From CAVQUE01 sp046290435 (GTDB taxonomy: Bacteria; Actinomycetota; Acidimicrobiia; Acidimicrobiales; UBA8592): 64,000 nucleotides of DNA. The DNA lies in assembly GCA_046290435.1 (NCBI GenBank), contig JBKAGO010000037.1, forward strand, positions 1 through 64,000, given 5' to 3'. A model generated the notes under the pieces. It was given only the letters and a program-made list of their open reading frames with translations, searched no databases and had not been told where the DNA came from. The first letter of the stretch is position 1. Every line of letters starts with the position of its first letter. This document shows, piece after piece, positions 18,112-26,803 of the stretch. The position numbers and the translations under genes are program-made.

Positions 18112-19431
18112 ATGACCTCGCAGCTGTTGATCTCGGGCGGCAATGTCATCGACGGGACCGGTGCGGCTCCTCGACCGGCCGACGTGGCGGTCGACGACGG
18201 CCGGATCGTCGCCGTCGGACCCGACGCCGCCGCCGCCGTCGGGCAGGGCGCGACACGCATCGACGCCACGGGCCGCACCGTCATGCCCGGGCTGATCGAC
18301 AGTCACGTGCACTGCACCTTCGACGACGTGCAGAGCAACGACGAGCTGTTCTTCCATCGCGAACCCACCATGGCAGCCCTGGTCGCCGCTCAGAACCTCC
18401 AGAAGATGCTGCTGGCGGGGGTGACGTCGTTCGTCGACCCCGACACCGCCCACGGCATCGGCCCGTCGCTGCGCGACGCCATCGAGGCCGGCGTCGTCGA
18501 GGGACCCCGCATGAAGACCGGCGTGCAGGCATTGCTGACCGCAGTCGGCGGCACCGCCGGCCGCCTCATCCCCGACCAGGGCACCGTTGGCTACGCGCAG
18601 ATCGTCAACTCCGTCGACGAGGTCATCACCTGGACCCGCCGCCACGTCAAGCACGGCGGCGACTGGATCAAGATCCACGCCACCGGATCGGTGCCGGGTC
18701 GGCCCGGCGAGCTGCTGGTCTGGAGCCGCGACGAGCTGCGCGCGGCCTGCGATGCCGCCCACGAACTCGGCGTGCCGGTCATGGCGCACTGCCGTGGCGC
18801 CGACAGCGTGCTGGCCGCGGCCGAGTGCGGCGTCGACCTGATCCTGCATGCGTCGTTCATGGACGAAGCCGGCCTCGAGGCGGTGATCGAATCGGGCGCC
18901 ACGCTGTGCCCCACCTTCACGTTCCTCGCCAACCTCGCCGACCACGGCGCCAAGGTCGGGGCGTCGCCGGGCATGGAGGACATCTTCCGCGGCGAGATCG
19001 CGGCCACGGCCAAGATGGTGCGCCGAGCGTACGACGCCGGGGTCCGGCTGGTCTGCGGTTCCGAGAGCGGCTTCGCGCTCACCCCCTATGGCCACTGGCA
19101 TGCCCGCGAGCTCGAGGTGTTCGTCGACGCGCTGGGCATGAGCCCGCTCGAGGCCATCACGTGCGCCACCCGCAACGGTGCCTGGACGATGCACCTCGAA
19201 GACGAGCTCGGCACCGTCGAGACAGGCCGCCTCGCCGACCTGTTGGTCGTCGACGGCGACCCCAGCCGCGACATCACCGTCCTCGGCGACCGCGCCAACC
19301 TGAAGGCCGTCATCTGTCGGGGTCTCCCCGTCGACCTCGACCGCCCCTGGCCCAGCCACGGTCACATCCCCGGCTGGAAGGTCGGTAACTGGGCCGCCGA
19401 GATCCTCACCGCCGAACGCGCCCGCCACTGA
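18112..19431 (+). CDS. Amidohydrolase (imidazolonepropionase/prolidase-like metal-dependent hydrolase)
   Basis: 439 aa TIM-barrel amidohydrolase. The N-terminal beta sandwich (LLISGGNVIDGTGAAP, GRIVAVGP) leads into the metal motif PGLIDSHVHC (HxH). Further ligands are the Lys or Asp in DWIKIHATGS, MAHCRGAD, the His of LILHASFMD and an acid at CGSESGFA, where the usual TD is replaced by SE. GRLADLLVVDGDPSRDITVL closes the sandwich. Members hydrolyse cyclic amides, imides or dipeptides. It is coupled to the downstream P450 gene by a TGATG stop-start overlap, implying one pathway. Confidence 0.85.
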   Translation: MTSQLLISGGNVIDGTGAAPRPADVAVDDGRIVAVGPDAAAAVGQGATRIDATGRTVMPGLIDSHVHCTFDDVQSNDELFFHREPTMAALVAAQNLQKMLLAGVTSFVDPDTAHGIGPSLRDAIEAGVVEGPRMKTGVQALLTAVGGTAGRLIPDQGTVGYAQIVNSVDEVITWTRRHVKHGGDWIKIHATGSVPGRPGELLVWSRDELRAACDAAHELGVPVMAHCRGADSVLAAAECGVDLILHASFMDEAGLEAVIESGATLCPTFTFLANLADHGAKVGASPGMEDIFRGEIAATAKMVRRAYDAGVRLVCGSESGFALTPYGHWHARELEVFVDALGMSPLEAITCATRNGAWTMHLEDELGTVETGRLADLLVVDGDPSRDITVLGDRANLKAVICRGLPVDLDRPWPSHGHIPGWKVGNWAAEILTAERARH

Positions 19432-20690
19432 TGGCGGCGACGCCGCCGGTCACCCTCACCAGCTGGGCCGAGGTGCACGACGCCTTCCGGGCGAAGGATC
19501 TCCGTCAGGCCGGCTACACCGAGGGTGCGATCGTCATGGCCGACTGCCTGCTCGATCTGCACGGCCACGAGCATCGCGAGCGGCGTCGGATCGAGAACCG
19601 GCTGTTCCGACGCGACGTCTTCGCCCACTGGGAACACGAGGTACTCGGGGCCACCATCGCCGCGACGCTCGATCCGTTCGTGGCCGCCGGCGGCGGCGAC
19701 CTCACCGTCATCGGCTACCGGTCGGCGATGAACCTCACCGCCACCATCGCCGGCGTCGACCACGACATCACCGACACCACGGCAACCGAGCGGCTCTACG
19801 GCATCGTCAAGACCTTCAGCGCGGGGGCCACCCTCGCCCACTCCACCCGAGACAAGGACGAGGTCCGCGCCGAGGTCCGCGCCGCGATGGACGCCTTTCA
19901 CGACGAGCTCTACCTGTCGTCGCTCGAGCGCCGTCGTGCCCTCGTCGCCGAGGCCGACGGTGACGCCACAGCCGAGGCTGCGCTCCCCCACGACGTCCTC
20001 ACCACCCTCGTCCGCCACCGGGAGCGGCTGGGCCTCACGCCCGAGGTGCAGTTCCGCGAGATCTGCTTCTACCTGCAGGCGGGGGCGCACTCGACGGCCA
20101 ACGCCTTCGTGCACACCGTCGACGAGCTGCTCCGTCACGGCGAGACCCACCCCGACGATCTCGAGCGCGCCCGGCACGATCTCGGGTTCGTGCAGCGCTG
20201 CATGCACGAGTCGCTGCGGCTCGATCCGGCCAGTCCGGTGGCGGTGCGCACGGCGCTCGCCGATGTCGTCCTGGGCAGTGGTCGGGAGCTCCCCGCCGGC
20301 ACCACGGTGGTGCTCGACCTCACCGCAGCCAACCGCGACCCGTCGGTCTTCGGCGACGACGCCGAGACGTTCCGGCCGCGCCGGGCAGTGCCCGAAGGCG
20401 TGCCGCCGTGGGGCGCGAGCTTCGGGGGCGGCACCCACGCCTGCATCGGCGCCGAGCTCGACGGCGGCCTCGAACCTCCCCGGATCTCGCCCACCGATGA
20501 CCGGGCCGCCTCCGGCGCGACGGGCGGCGCTGCGGGTGACGTCGTCGGCGAGGATCACCTCTTCGGCACGGTGGCGGTGATGACGCACGCGTTCCTGGCC
20601 GCCGGCGGTCGCCAGGACCCGGCCGAGGCCCCGGCCCTCGACCCGACGTCGAGCCGCCGCCACTTCAGCAGCTACCCGGTGGTCTTCTAG
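19431..20690 (+). CDS. Cytochrome P450-like protein with atypical I-helix and heme-side insertion
   Basis: 419 aa. P450 hallmarks are the K-helix E260-S-L-R263 and the heme loop FGGGTHACIG with Cys338. The I-helix reads AGAHSTAN, so the acid of the AGxD/E-T oxygen-activation pair is His220. Directly after the heme loop the conserved L-helix is replaced by a Gly/Pro/Ala-rich stretch (ELDGGLEPPRIS onward, about 30 residues). It may be a P450 with unusual chemistry, for example peroxygenase-, isomerase- or dehydratase-like, or a degenerate copy. It overlaps the amidohydrolase stop by one base and lies two bases upstream of an SDR gene, so all three form an operon. Confidence 0.8.
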   Translation: MAATPPVTLTSWAEVHDAFRAKDLRQAGYTEGAIVMADCLLDLHGHEHRERRRIENRLFRRDVFAHWEHEVLGATIAATLDPFVAAGGGDLTVIGYRSAMNLTATIAGVDHDITDTTATERLYGIVKTFSAGATLAHSTRDKDEVRAEVRAAMDAFHDELYLSSLERRRALVAEADGDATAEAALPHDVLTTLVRHRERLGLTPEVQFREICFYLQAGAHSTANAFVHTVDELLRHGETHPDDLERARHDLGFVQRCMHESLRLDPASPVAVRTALADVVLGSGRELPAGTTVVLDLTAANRDPSVFGDDAETFRPRRAVPEGVPPWGASFGGGTHACIGAELDGGLEPPRISPTDDRAASGATGGAAGDVVGEDHLFGTVAVMTHAFLAAGGRQDPAEAPALDPTSSRRHFSSYPVVF

Positions 20691-20692
20691 CG

Positions 20693-21454
20693 ATGCGATC
20701 GATCCAGGACATGTCCGTGCTCATCACCGGTGGGGGTTCGGGCCTCGGTGCCGGCGCTGCCGCCCACTTCGTCGAGCGTGGTGCGCTGGTGACCATCAGC
20801 GGGCGACGGGCCGAACCGCTGCAGGCCGTCGCCGACGAGCTGGGCGACCGGTGTCGTGCGGTGGTGGGCGACGTCACCGTCGCCGCCGACCGCACCCGCA
20901 TGATCGCCGCCGCTGTCGACCACGGTGGGGGCCTCGACGCCCTGTTGAGCAACGCCGGCAACATGTATCGCGGCGACATCGACGCCCTCGACGAGCAACA
21001 GCTGCTCGAGGTCTTCCACACCAACGTGGTGGGCGGCATGATGCTCGTCGGCGAGTGTCGGCCCCACCTCCGTGCCAGCAGCGGGTGTGTGGTGTTCGTC
21101 GGCTCGGTGCACACCCAGCGGGCCTTTCCGGGAGCCTCGCCCTATGCCGCCACCAAGGGCGCGGTCGAAGCCCTCACGGGGGTGCTCGCCGCCGAGCTCG
21201 GCCCCGACGGCATCCGGGTCGGCTGCGTTCGGCCGGGAGCGGTGCTCACCGAGATCAACGTGCGGGCCGGACTGGGCACACCCGAGGAAGCCGCCGAACG
21301 ACTCGCCTCGCTCGCGAGCGCCCACGCGCTGGGCCGCATCGGCACGGTCACCGAGATCGCCGAGGCGTTCGAGTACCTCGTGCGCGCCGAGTGGACCACC
21401 GGCGCCATCCTCACCGTCGACGGCGGCCTCGGCCTGGGCGTGACGAACGCGTAG
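20693..21454 (+). CDS. Short-chain dehydrogenase/reductase
   Basis: 253 aa classical SDR. NAD(P) motif TGGGSGLG (residues 12-19), structural SNAG in place of NNAG, catalytic Ser in VGSV, and YAATK catalytic Tyr/Lys. Arg residues after the second strand (SGRRAEP) favour NADP(H). C-terminal TTGAILTVDGGLGLG is the usual end of the fold. Oxidises an alcohol or reduces a ketone, probably on the P450 or amidohydrolase product, since it starts two bases after the P450 stop. Confidence 0.9.
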   Translation: MRSIQDMSVLITGGGSGLGAGAAAHFVERGALVTISGRRAEPLQAVADELGDRCRAVVGDVTVAADRTRMIAAAVDHGGGLDALLSNAGNMYRGDIDALDEQQLLEVFHTNVVGGMMLVGECRPHLRASSGCVVFVGSVHTQRAFPGASPYAATKGAVEALTGVLAAELGPDGIRVGCVRPGAVLTEINVRAGLGTPEEAAERLASLASAHALGRIGTVTEIAEAFEYLVRAEWTTGAILTVDGGLGLGVTNA

Positions 21455-21806
21455 TTTCTGGGCCGGCTCGTCTCTGTTCCTGGGCCGGCTCGTCTCCGGC
21501 GGGCACGCGCCGGGATCCCCCGCCGTCGGTCGTCTCACCACCGGTTCCCGATGCACGTCGCCGGCCGGTGTCGGCGTGCTGCGCAGCAGCGGCGACAGCG
21601 GAGGCGGCCGCGACCAAACCGTCGCGCGACCACACGAGGCCGCCTCCGGACAAGCGACCGCGCCGACCTGCCCCCGAGTGGGATGACCCCAGCGGTATCC
21701 CTGGGCCGGCTCGTCTCCGGCGGGCACGCGCCGGGACCCCCCGCCGTCAGTCGTCTCGCTCGAGACCGCGACCTGACCTGCACCGGGGTCGGCCGCCTTC
21801 CGGCGA
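21455..21806. repeat. Non-coding region with 60-bp direct repeats (family C)
   Basis: A 352-base gap between convergent genes with no credible reading frame. It holds a truncated unit at about 21455-21474 (CTGGGCCGGCTCGTCTC), a full unit at 21477-21536 and another full unit at 21698-21757. The two full units differ at only a few positions; CTGGGCCGGCTCGTCTCCGG begins each. The 160 bases between them are unrelated. Remnant of a dispersed repeat or of an insertion flanked by direct repeats. Confidence 0.75.
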
Positions 21807-22742
21807 TCACCCGGTCTGGGGCACCAGGCCCGTCGGCCAGTCGCGGTCGGGATGCAGGAACGCCATCGGGTCCTGCGTGTCGCCCCAGTAGCCCATCGCG
21901 TAACCGGATCGGGAGTAGCCGGCAAGCTCGGCCAGCTCGTCGGGCAGGGTGCGGGCGACCTCGGGCGGACACGCCAGATACTGGTTCTCCTCCTGGCGCA
22001 GCCAACCGAGGCAATAGTCGACGTTGAGCGCTCGTCGATGGGCGTCGGTGGTGTTGGCGCCGCCGCCGTGGATGACGCTGCCGGTGTAGATCACGACCGA
22101 ACCGACCGGCATCGTGGCCGCCACCGTCGGCGTGTGGTCGGCGCGCAGCACCTCCTTGGCCCGGTCGTCGTCCCAGTGGTTGCTGCCGGGGAGGACCCGG
22201 GTGGCGCCGTTGGCGACGGTGAAGTCGTCGAGCGCCCACAGCGTGCTGATCTCGACCTCGTAGCCGAGGGGGAACGGGAAGAAGTTCCACGCCCACTGGT
22301 CGCGATGGGGCATCTGTGCCGGTGCGTCCGGGCCGATGTCGATGACCTGGGTGAGGTGCAGCTGGTAGTTGGGTGCGTTCGGCCCGATGATGGCCTCGCA
22401 GACGCCGAGCACCGTCGGATGGGCGATGAGGCCGTGACTGGACGGCGAGCGGGCGATGACCGCACCGGCGCGGCGGGTCTGGTGCCCGCTGAAGTCGTCG
22501 GCGCCGGGGGCGCAGGCCTCGAGGTGGGGCGCCATCTCGTCGTTGACGGCGGCGATGAGCTCGGCCGGGACGAGACGCTCGACGATGGCAGCACCATCGG
22601 CGGCCACCGCCGCAGCGATCGACGCCACGTCGGCGTCGGCGGGGAACCGTTGCAGCTCCCGGAGCTGTTCGTCCGCCGTGCCGGCCTCGGGGCCGGCGGT
22701 GTCGGTGTCGCTCTCGGTGCTGTCGGTGTCGGTGGTCGTCAT
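21807..22742 (-). CDS. Phytanoyl-CoA dioxygenase (PhyH) family protein
   Basis: 311 aa Fe(II)/2-oxoglutarate oxygenase fold. Metal ligands are the HxD of PHRDQW and a distal His in YTGSVIHGGGANTT; LPGSNHWDDD precedes the second half of the jelly roll. The N-terminus (TTTDTDSTESDTDTAGPEAG) is acidic and disordered. The family hydroxylates fatty acyl-CoAs and many other small molecules. It is on the minus strand 58 bases from the amidohydrolase gene that precedes it, so the two are probably co-transcribed. Confidence 0.87.
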   Translation of the reverse strand: MTTTDTDSTESDTDTAGPEAGTADEQLRELQRFPADADVASIAAAVAADGAAIVERLVPAELIAAVNDEMAPHLEACAPGADDFSGHQTRRAGAVIARSPSSHGLIAHPTVLGVCEAIIGPNAPNYQLHLTQVIDIGPDAPAQMPHRDQWAWNFFPFPLGYEVEISTLWALDDFTVANGATRVLPGSNHWDDDRAKEVLRADHTPTVAATMPVGSVVIYTGSVIHGGGANTTDAHRRALNVDYCLGWLRQEENQYLACPPEVARTLPDELAELAGYSRSGYAMGYWGDTQDPMAFLHPDRDWPTGLVPQTG

Positions 22743-22800
22743 GGTCGGTCCCCAACCGGTCGGGGCCCGTCCGGTGCGAACCGGTCGGGCCGAGCGAGGA

Positions 22801-23796
22801 TCAGCGGCGCCGATCCAGTCGCAACAGTCTGGTCGCGTTCGCGTTGAGCGTGTCGGCGAGATCGCCGAGATGGCCGAGGGTGCCCTTGTCCCAGCCACCG
22901 AAGTTCGTGCCGAACACCAGGCGCTCGGTGCCCAGCTGCTCGACGGCGAACGCGAACTCGGCGTCGCCGGTGACGTGGCAGTCGAACCACAGACGCCCGA
23001 GGGCGGCGTCGAACGCGCCCGCTTCGCGGATCCATTCCGGCGCCGACGGTCGACGCTCGGCGAGGGCCCGGAGCTTGGCCTTGTGCATGGCGGTCGACCC
23101 GCCACCGTGGGAGAGGCAGATGTCGAGGTCGGGATGGCGTCGGGTGACACCGCCGAAGGTCAGCATCGCGGCGGCGATGGTCTCCTCGTAGGAGAACTCG
23201 ACGACGAGGTCGAGGTCGAAGCGGCGCATGCGGTCGTCGCGCAGGGGGCCGTCGAGACCCGACGGTGCGGGGTGCAGGAACAGCGGGACGTCGAGCTCGA
23301 CGCAGGCCGCGTAGAACGGGTCGAGGCGGGCGTCGTCGAGGTGCATTCCGAAGTCGGTGCCGATGTAGCCGCCGACGAGGCCGAGGTCGGTGACGGCGCG
23401 GCGGAGCTCGACGATGGCGGCGTCGATGTCCTGCATGGGCAGCGAGGCGAAGCCGACGAAGCGGTCGGGGTGCCCGGCGACGACGGCGGCGAGCTCGTCG
23501 TTGTGGCGCCGGCAGTAGTCGACGGCGTTGGCGGCAGGGATGTGGTGGAGGTAGGTGAGGGGGTTGGGCGAGAGGGCCTGGAGCGTGATGCCGGCTTCGT
23601 CCATGGCCTCGAGCCGCAGCCCGACCTGCATGAAGAGCGAGGTGCGGTACGGGACGCCGTCGAGGCGCCAGTCGCCGACCCGGAACCAGGTGGTGCCGTC
23701 GGCGTGGGCGCCGAGCTCGGGGCCACAGACCGGCCCGGCGGCGCCGAGGGTGCCCTCGAGGACGATGTGGCCATGCACGTCGATCAGTCCCGTCAT
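22801..23796 (-). CDS. Amidohydrolase_2 family protein (ACMSD-like decarboxylase/hydrolase)
   Basis: 331 aa TIM barrel of the ACMSD/gamma-resorcylate decarboxylase type. Metal motif IDVHGHI (HxH) at the N-terminus, a buried His in DVPLFLHPAPS and LSHGGGS, and the final acidic site at FGTNFGGWD, where the normal Asp is Asn-Phe-Gly in place. Members remove CO2 or hydrolyse ring-cleavage products without a nucleophilic cofactor. The missing acidic ligand could mean changed metal use. Start ATG at 23796 is well supported by the conserved N-terminus. First gene of the pair with the PhyH gene. Confidence 0.82.
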   Translation of the reverse strand: MTGLIDVHGHIVLEGTLGAAGPVCGPELGAHADGTTWFRVGDWRLDGVPYRTSLFMQVGLRLEAMDEAGITLQALSPNPLTYLHHIPAANAVDYCRRHNDELAAVVAGHPDRFVGFASLPMQDIDAAIVELRRAVTDLGLVGGYIGTDFGMHLDDARLDPFYAACVELDVPLFLHPAPSGLDGPLRDDRMRRFDLDLVVEFSYEETIAAAMLTFGGVTRRHPDLDICLSHGGGSTAMHKAKLRALAERRPSAPEWIREAGAFDAALGRLWFDCHVTGDAEFAFAVEQLGTERLVFGTNFGGWDKGTLGHLGDLADTLNANATRLLRLDRRR

Positions 23797-23835
23797 CGGT
23801 GCGCACCGTACCCGTGCGGGAGCGAGGTCATCGGA

Positions 23836-23883
23836 CCGGCGCCGAAAACCGTCGCCAGAGCAACCAGTTTCGGCGCCAGAACC
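23836..23883. repeat. Family B palindrome, copy 3
   Basis: CCGGCGCCGAAAACCGTCGC at the left with the mirrored TTTCGGCGCCAGAACC at the right, orientation opposite to copy 2. It lies in the gap between divergent genes, so it cannot be an ordinary terminator. Confidence 0.8.
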
Positions 23884-23896
23884 AATGGCCAACCGG

Positions 23897-23945
23897 ACTG
23901 GCGCCGAAAACGGTCGCCAGAGCAACACGTTTCGGCGCCAGAACC
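23897..23945. repeat. Family B palindrome, copy 4
   Basis: ACTGGCGCCGAAAACGGTCG at the left and TTTCGGCGCCAGAACC at the right. It sits 61 bases after copy 3 in the same orientation, making a tandem pair in one divergent intergenic region. Confidence 0.8.
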
Positions 23946-24014
23946 ATGACGCCCGGGACGCACTAGGTTGGCGGCCGCTTCGACACCGGAAGAACAACGA
24001 GGAGAACGCACACC

Positions 24015-24839
24015 ATGGGCAGGCTCGACGGCAAGGTCGCACTCGTCACCGGCGGTGCCCGCGGCACCGGGGCCGACATTGCCCAGGTCTTCGTCGACGA
24101 GGGCGCCACCGTCGTCATCGCCGACGTCCTCGACGACCTCGGCGCCCAGACCGCCGCCGACCTCGGCGACGCCGCCTCGTTCCGCCACCTCGACGTCACC
24201 GACCCCGACGGCTGGACCGACGTCGTCGACGGCATCGTCGCCGACCACGGGCACCTCGACGTGCTCGTCAACAACGCCGCCGTCCTCGAGCTCGCCACCA
24301 TCGCCGACACCAGCCCCGAGCGCGCCCAGCAGATCGTGAACATCAACCTGCTCGGCCCCTGGCTCGGCGTCCGGGCCGTCACCGAACCCATGAAGGCCGC
24401 GGGCGGCGGATCCATCGTCAACATCTCGTCGTCGGCCGGCGTCCACGGCGAGCACGGCGTCGTCATCTACAGCGCCACCAAGTGGGGCCTGCGGGGCCTC
24501 GCCAAGAGCGGTTCGCTCGAGCTCGGCCAGTTCGGCATCCGCATCAACTGCGTCTGCCCCAGTGGCGGCAGCATGGACATGGTCGCGCCCTACATGAATC
24601 AGCTCGCCGAGCGAATGAAGGCCGGCGAGGAGATCGACTTCACCGGCTCACCTCGGCGCCCCATGGGCCGCAACATCACCCTGCGCGAGATCGCCAACAT
24701 GACCCTGTTCCTCGCGTCGGACGAGTCGTCGGGCTGCAACGGCGGCGACTTCGTCGTCGACGCCGGCTACACCGTCGGCCACGTCGAGCCCGGCGCACCA
24801 GGGGCCGCGCCCAACAAGGTCTTCAGGATCCGGGAGTAG
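24015..24839 (+). CDS. Short-chain dehydrogenase/reductase (3-alpha/20-beta-hydroxysteroid dehydrogenase-like)
   Basis: 274 aa. TGGARGTG cofactor motif, ADVLDD with the acidic residue favouring NAD(H), DVT, NNAA, catalytic SSSAG and YSATK. The start GRLDGKVALVTGG and the C-terminal FVVDAGYTVGHV match the steroid-dehydrogenase-like branch. AGGAG lies about 10 bases before the ATG. It starts an operon with the following epimerase-like gene (4 bases between stop and GTG) and possibly the DinB-like gene. Confidence 0.9.
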   Translation: MGRLDGKVALVTGGARGTGADIAQVFVDEGATVVIADVLDDLGAQTAADLGDAASFRHLDVTDPDGWTDVVDGIVADHGHLDVLVNNAAVLELATIADTSPERAQQIVNINLLGPWLGVRAVTEPMKAAGGGSIVNISSSAGVHGEHGVVIYSATKWGLRGLAKSGSLELGQFGIRINCVCPSGGSMDMVAPYMNQLAERMKAGEEIDFTGSPRRPMGRNITLREIANMTLFLASDESSGCNGGDFVVDAGYTVGHVEPGAPGAAPNKVFRIRE

Positions 24840-24843
24840 CGCC

Positions 24844-25767
24844 GTGGCCACCGCTTCGCTGTCGGGCAAACGCCTCGTCGTCACGGGTTGCACCGGCCAG
24901 GTCGGCGGTGCTGTCGCCCGGGCCCTCGCCGCCGACAACGACGTCATCGGCATCGCCCGCTTCGCCGACGCCGACAAGCGCGCCGCACTCGAGACCGACG
25001 GCATCCGCTGTGTGCCGGTCGATCTCGCCAAGCCAGACCTCGCCGCCGTGCCCACCGACGTCGACCACGTCCTGCACTTCGCCGTCACGAAGTCGGGCCG
25101 CTGGCGGACCGACCTGGCCGCCAACGGCGAGGCGGTCGGCCATCTGATGGCGCACTTCGCCGGTGTCGAGAGCTTCCTGCACTGCTCGTCGACCGCCGTC
25201 TATGCACCCAACGGCGGCGAGCCGATGGCCGAGGACGACCCTCTCGGCGACCATCACCACGACATGATGCCCACCTACTCCATCGCGAAGATCGCAGCGG
25301 AGACCACGGCCCGCTTCGCGGCGGCGCACTTCGGCGTGCCCACCACCATCGCCCGGCTCAACGTGCCCTACGGCGACGAGGGCGGTTGGCCGTTCTTCCA
25401 TCTCCTGATGCTGCGTGGCGCCATCCCCATACCGGTGCATCCCGATGGCAGCCGCTACAACCCCATCCACCACGACGACATCGTCGCCCATCTGCCGGCG
25501 CTGCTGGCTGCCGCGTCGACACCCGCCACCACGGTCAACTGGGCCGGCGACGACGTGGTGTCCATCGCCGACTGGGTCGCCCACATGGCCGCAGCCGCCG
25601 GGATCGACGAGCCCGACGGCGGCTTCGTGGTGGCGTCCGACACCGCCCTGCCGAGCGCAGCAATCGACACCACCCGCCAACACGAGATCATCGGCGGCTG
25701 CGCCGTCGACTGGCGCACCGGCCTGACCCGACTCGTCGAAGCCAACCCACCCGCCGCCCGACCCTGA
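24844..25767 (+). CDS. NAD-dependent epimerase/dehydratase (extended SDR)
   Basis: 307 aa, starting at GTG four bases after the preceding stop. TGCTGQVGG is the GxxGxxG cofactor loop; CSSTAVY gives the catalytic Ser and YSIAK the Tyr/Lys pair. The C-terminal half (YNPIHHDDIVAHLPALLAA) is the substrate-binding part of the extended SDR fold. Sugar-nucleotide or hydroxy-acid/steroid substrates are possible; the steroid-type SDR next door makes a 3-beta-HSD-like role plausible. Confidence 0.85.
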   Translation: MATASLSGKRLVVTGCTGQVGGAVARALAADNDVIGIARFADADKRAALETDGIRCVPVDLAKPDLAAVPTDVDHVLHFAVTKSGRWRTDLAANGEAVGHLMAHFAGVESFLHCSSTAVYAPNGGEPMAEDDPLGDHHHDMMPTYSIAKIAAETTARFAAAHFGVPTTIARLNVPYGDEGGWPFFHLLMLRGAIPIPVHPDGSRYNPIHHDDIVAHLPALLAAASTPATTVNWAGDDVVSIADWVAHMAAAAGIDEPDGGFVVASDTALPSAAIDTTRQHEIIGGCAVDWRTGLTRLVEANPPAARP

Positions 25768-25805
25768 GCACACCGCTGAGCCCCACCCAGCCGATCGGAG
25801 CACCC

Positions 25806-26702
25806 ATGCACGTCGCCGATGTCCGAGCCGACCTCCTGGCCGAACACGAGGCCCTCGACACCATCGTCAGCGAGCTGACCGACGACCAGTGGGCGATCCC
25901 CACGGCGAGTCCCCGATGGTCGGTCGCCGACCAGATCGCGCATCTGGCCTTCTTCGACCGGTCCGCCGCCCTGGCGATCACCGATCCCGAAGGCTTCGCC
26001 ACCCACCTCGGCGAGCTGCTCGGTGCCATGTCGCCGCGGCCCGCCTCCGGCGACGACCACGCCGGGGCCGACGACGGCGACGCCGGGGAACCCGCCGACG
26101 CGGACGCGGACGACGACCAGGCCGACACGGCAGCAGGCGTCGAGACCGAGGACCGGGGCGACCGGGCCACGTTGGGCGAGTTCCGGGCGATGACCCCATC
26201 CGAGCTGCTCGCCGCCTGGCGTACCCACCGCGCCACCCTGGCCGACGCCGCCGCAACGCTGGCCGACGACGACCGGGTCGCCTGGTATGGCCCGTCGATG
26301 GGAGCCAAGTCGTTCCTGACGGCCCGCCTCATGGAGACCTGGGCGCACGGCCAGGACATCGTCGACGCCGTCGGGGCCCACCGCCCTGCCACCGAACGGC
26401 TGCGTCACATCGCCCAGTTGGGGTTCATCACCCGCGGCTGGTCGTACCTGAACCGGGGCCTCGCGGTCCCGGCCGGAACCGTCCGCCTCGAGCTCACCGG
26501 CCCCGGCGGCGACACCTGGGTGTTCGGTCCCGACGACGCCGACGAGACCGTCTCCGGCGATGCCCTCGACTTCTGCCTGGTGGTCACCCAGCGTCGCCAT
26601 CTCGACGACACGGCGCTGAGCGTCGGCGAGCTCGGCCGTGACTGGCTGGCGATCGCCCAGGCCTTCGCCGGTGCTGCCACCGACGGGCCTGCACCGCGCT
26701 GA
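25806..26702 (+). CDS. TIGR03084 family DinB-like metal-binding protein
   Basis: 298 aa. The N-terminal four-helix DinB/mycothiol-dependent maleylpyruvate isomerase fold shows His in DQIAHLAFF and the Glu-x3-His pair in METWAHGQDI, the metal triad of the family. The C-terminal domain (VRLELTGPGGDTWVFGPDD) is a TIGR03084-type extension. A low-complexity acidic insert (GDDHAGADDGDAGEPADADA) of about 45 residues sits between helices 2 and 3 and looks like a local expansion. Function unknown; the family may use mycothiol. Confidence 0.85.
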   Translation: MHVADVRADLLAEHEALDTIVSELTDDQWAIPTASPRWSVADQIAHLAFFDRSAALAITDPEGFATHLGELLGAMSPRPASGDDHAGADDGDAGEPADADADDDQADTAAGVETEDRGDRATLGEFRAMTPSELLAAWRTHRATLADAAATLADDDRVAWYGPSMGAKSFLTARLMETWAHGQDIVDAVGAHRPATERLRHIAQLGFITRGWSYLNRGLAVPAGTVRLELTGPGGDTWVFGPDDADETVSGDALDFCLVVTQRRHLDDTALSVGELGRDWLAIAQAFAGAATDGPAPR

Positions 26703-26803
26703 CCCCTGGTCCGGAGCCGGCGATTCAGGCCACGACCTCGAGGTCGACCTCGACCTCGACCTGACCCGGCCCGAGCCGAGCCGGGCACCCGGCGGCGTCC
26801 GGT

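Noticed and set aside
21455..21757. Possible short CRISPR-like array
   Set aside because: Only two full units, 60 bases each, with an irregular 160-base interval, no constant spacing and no cas genes nearby.
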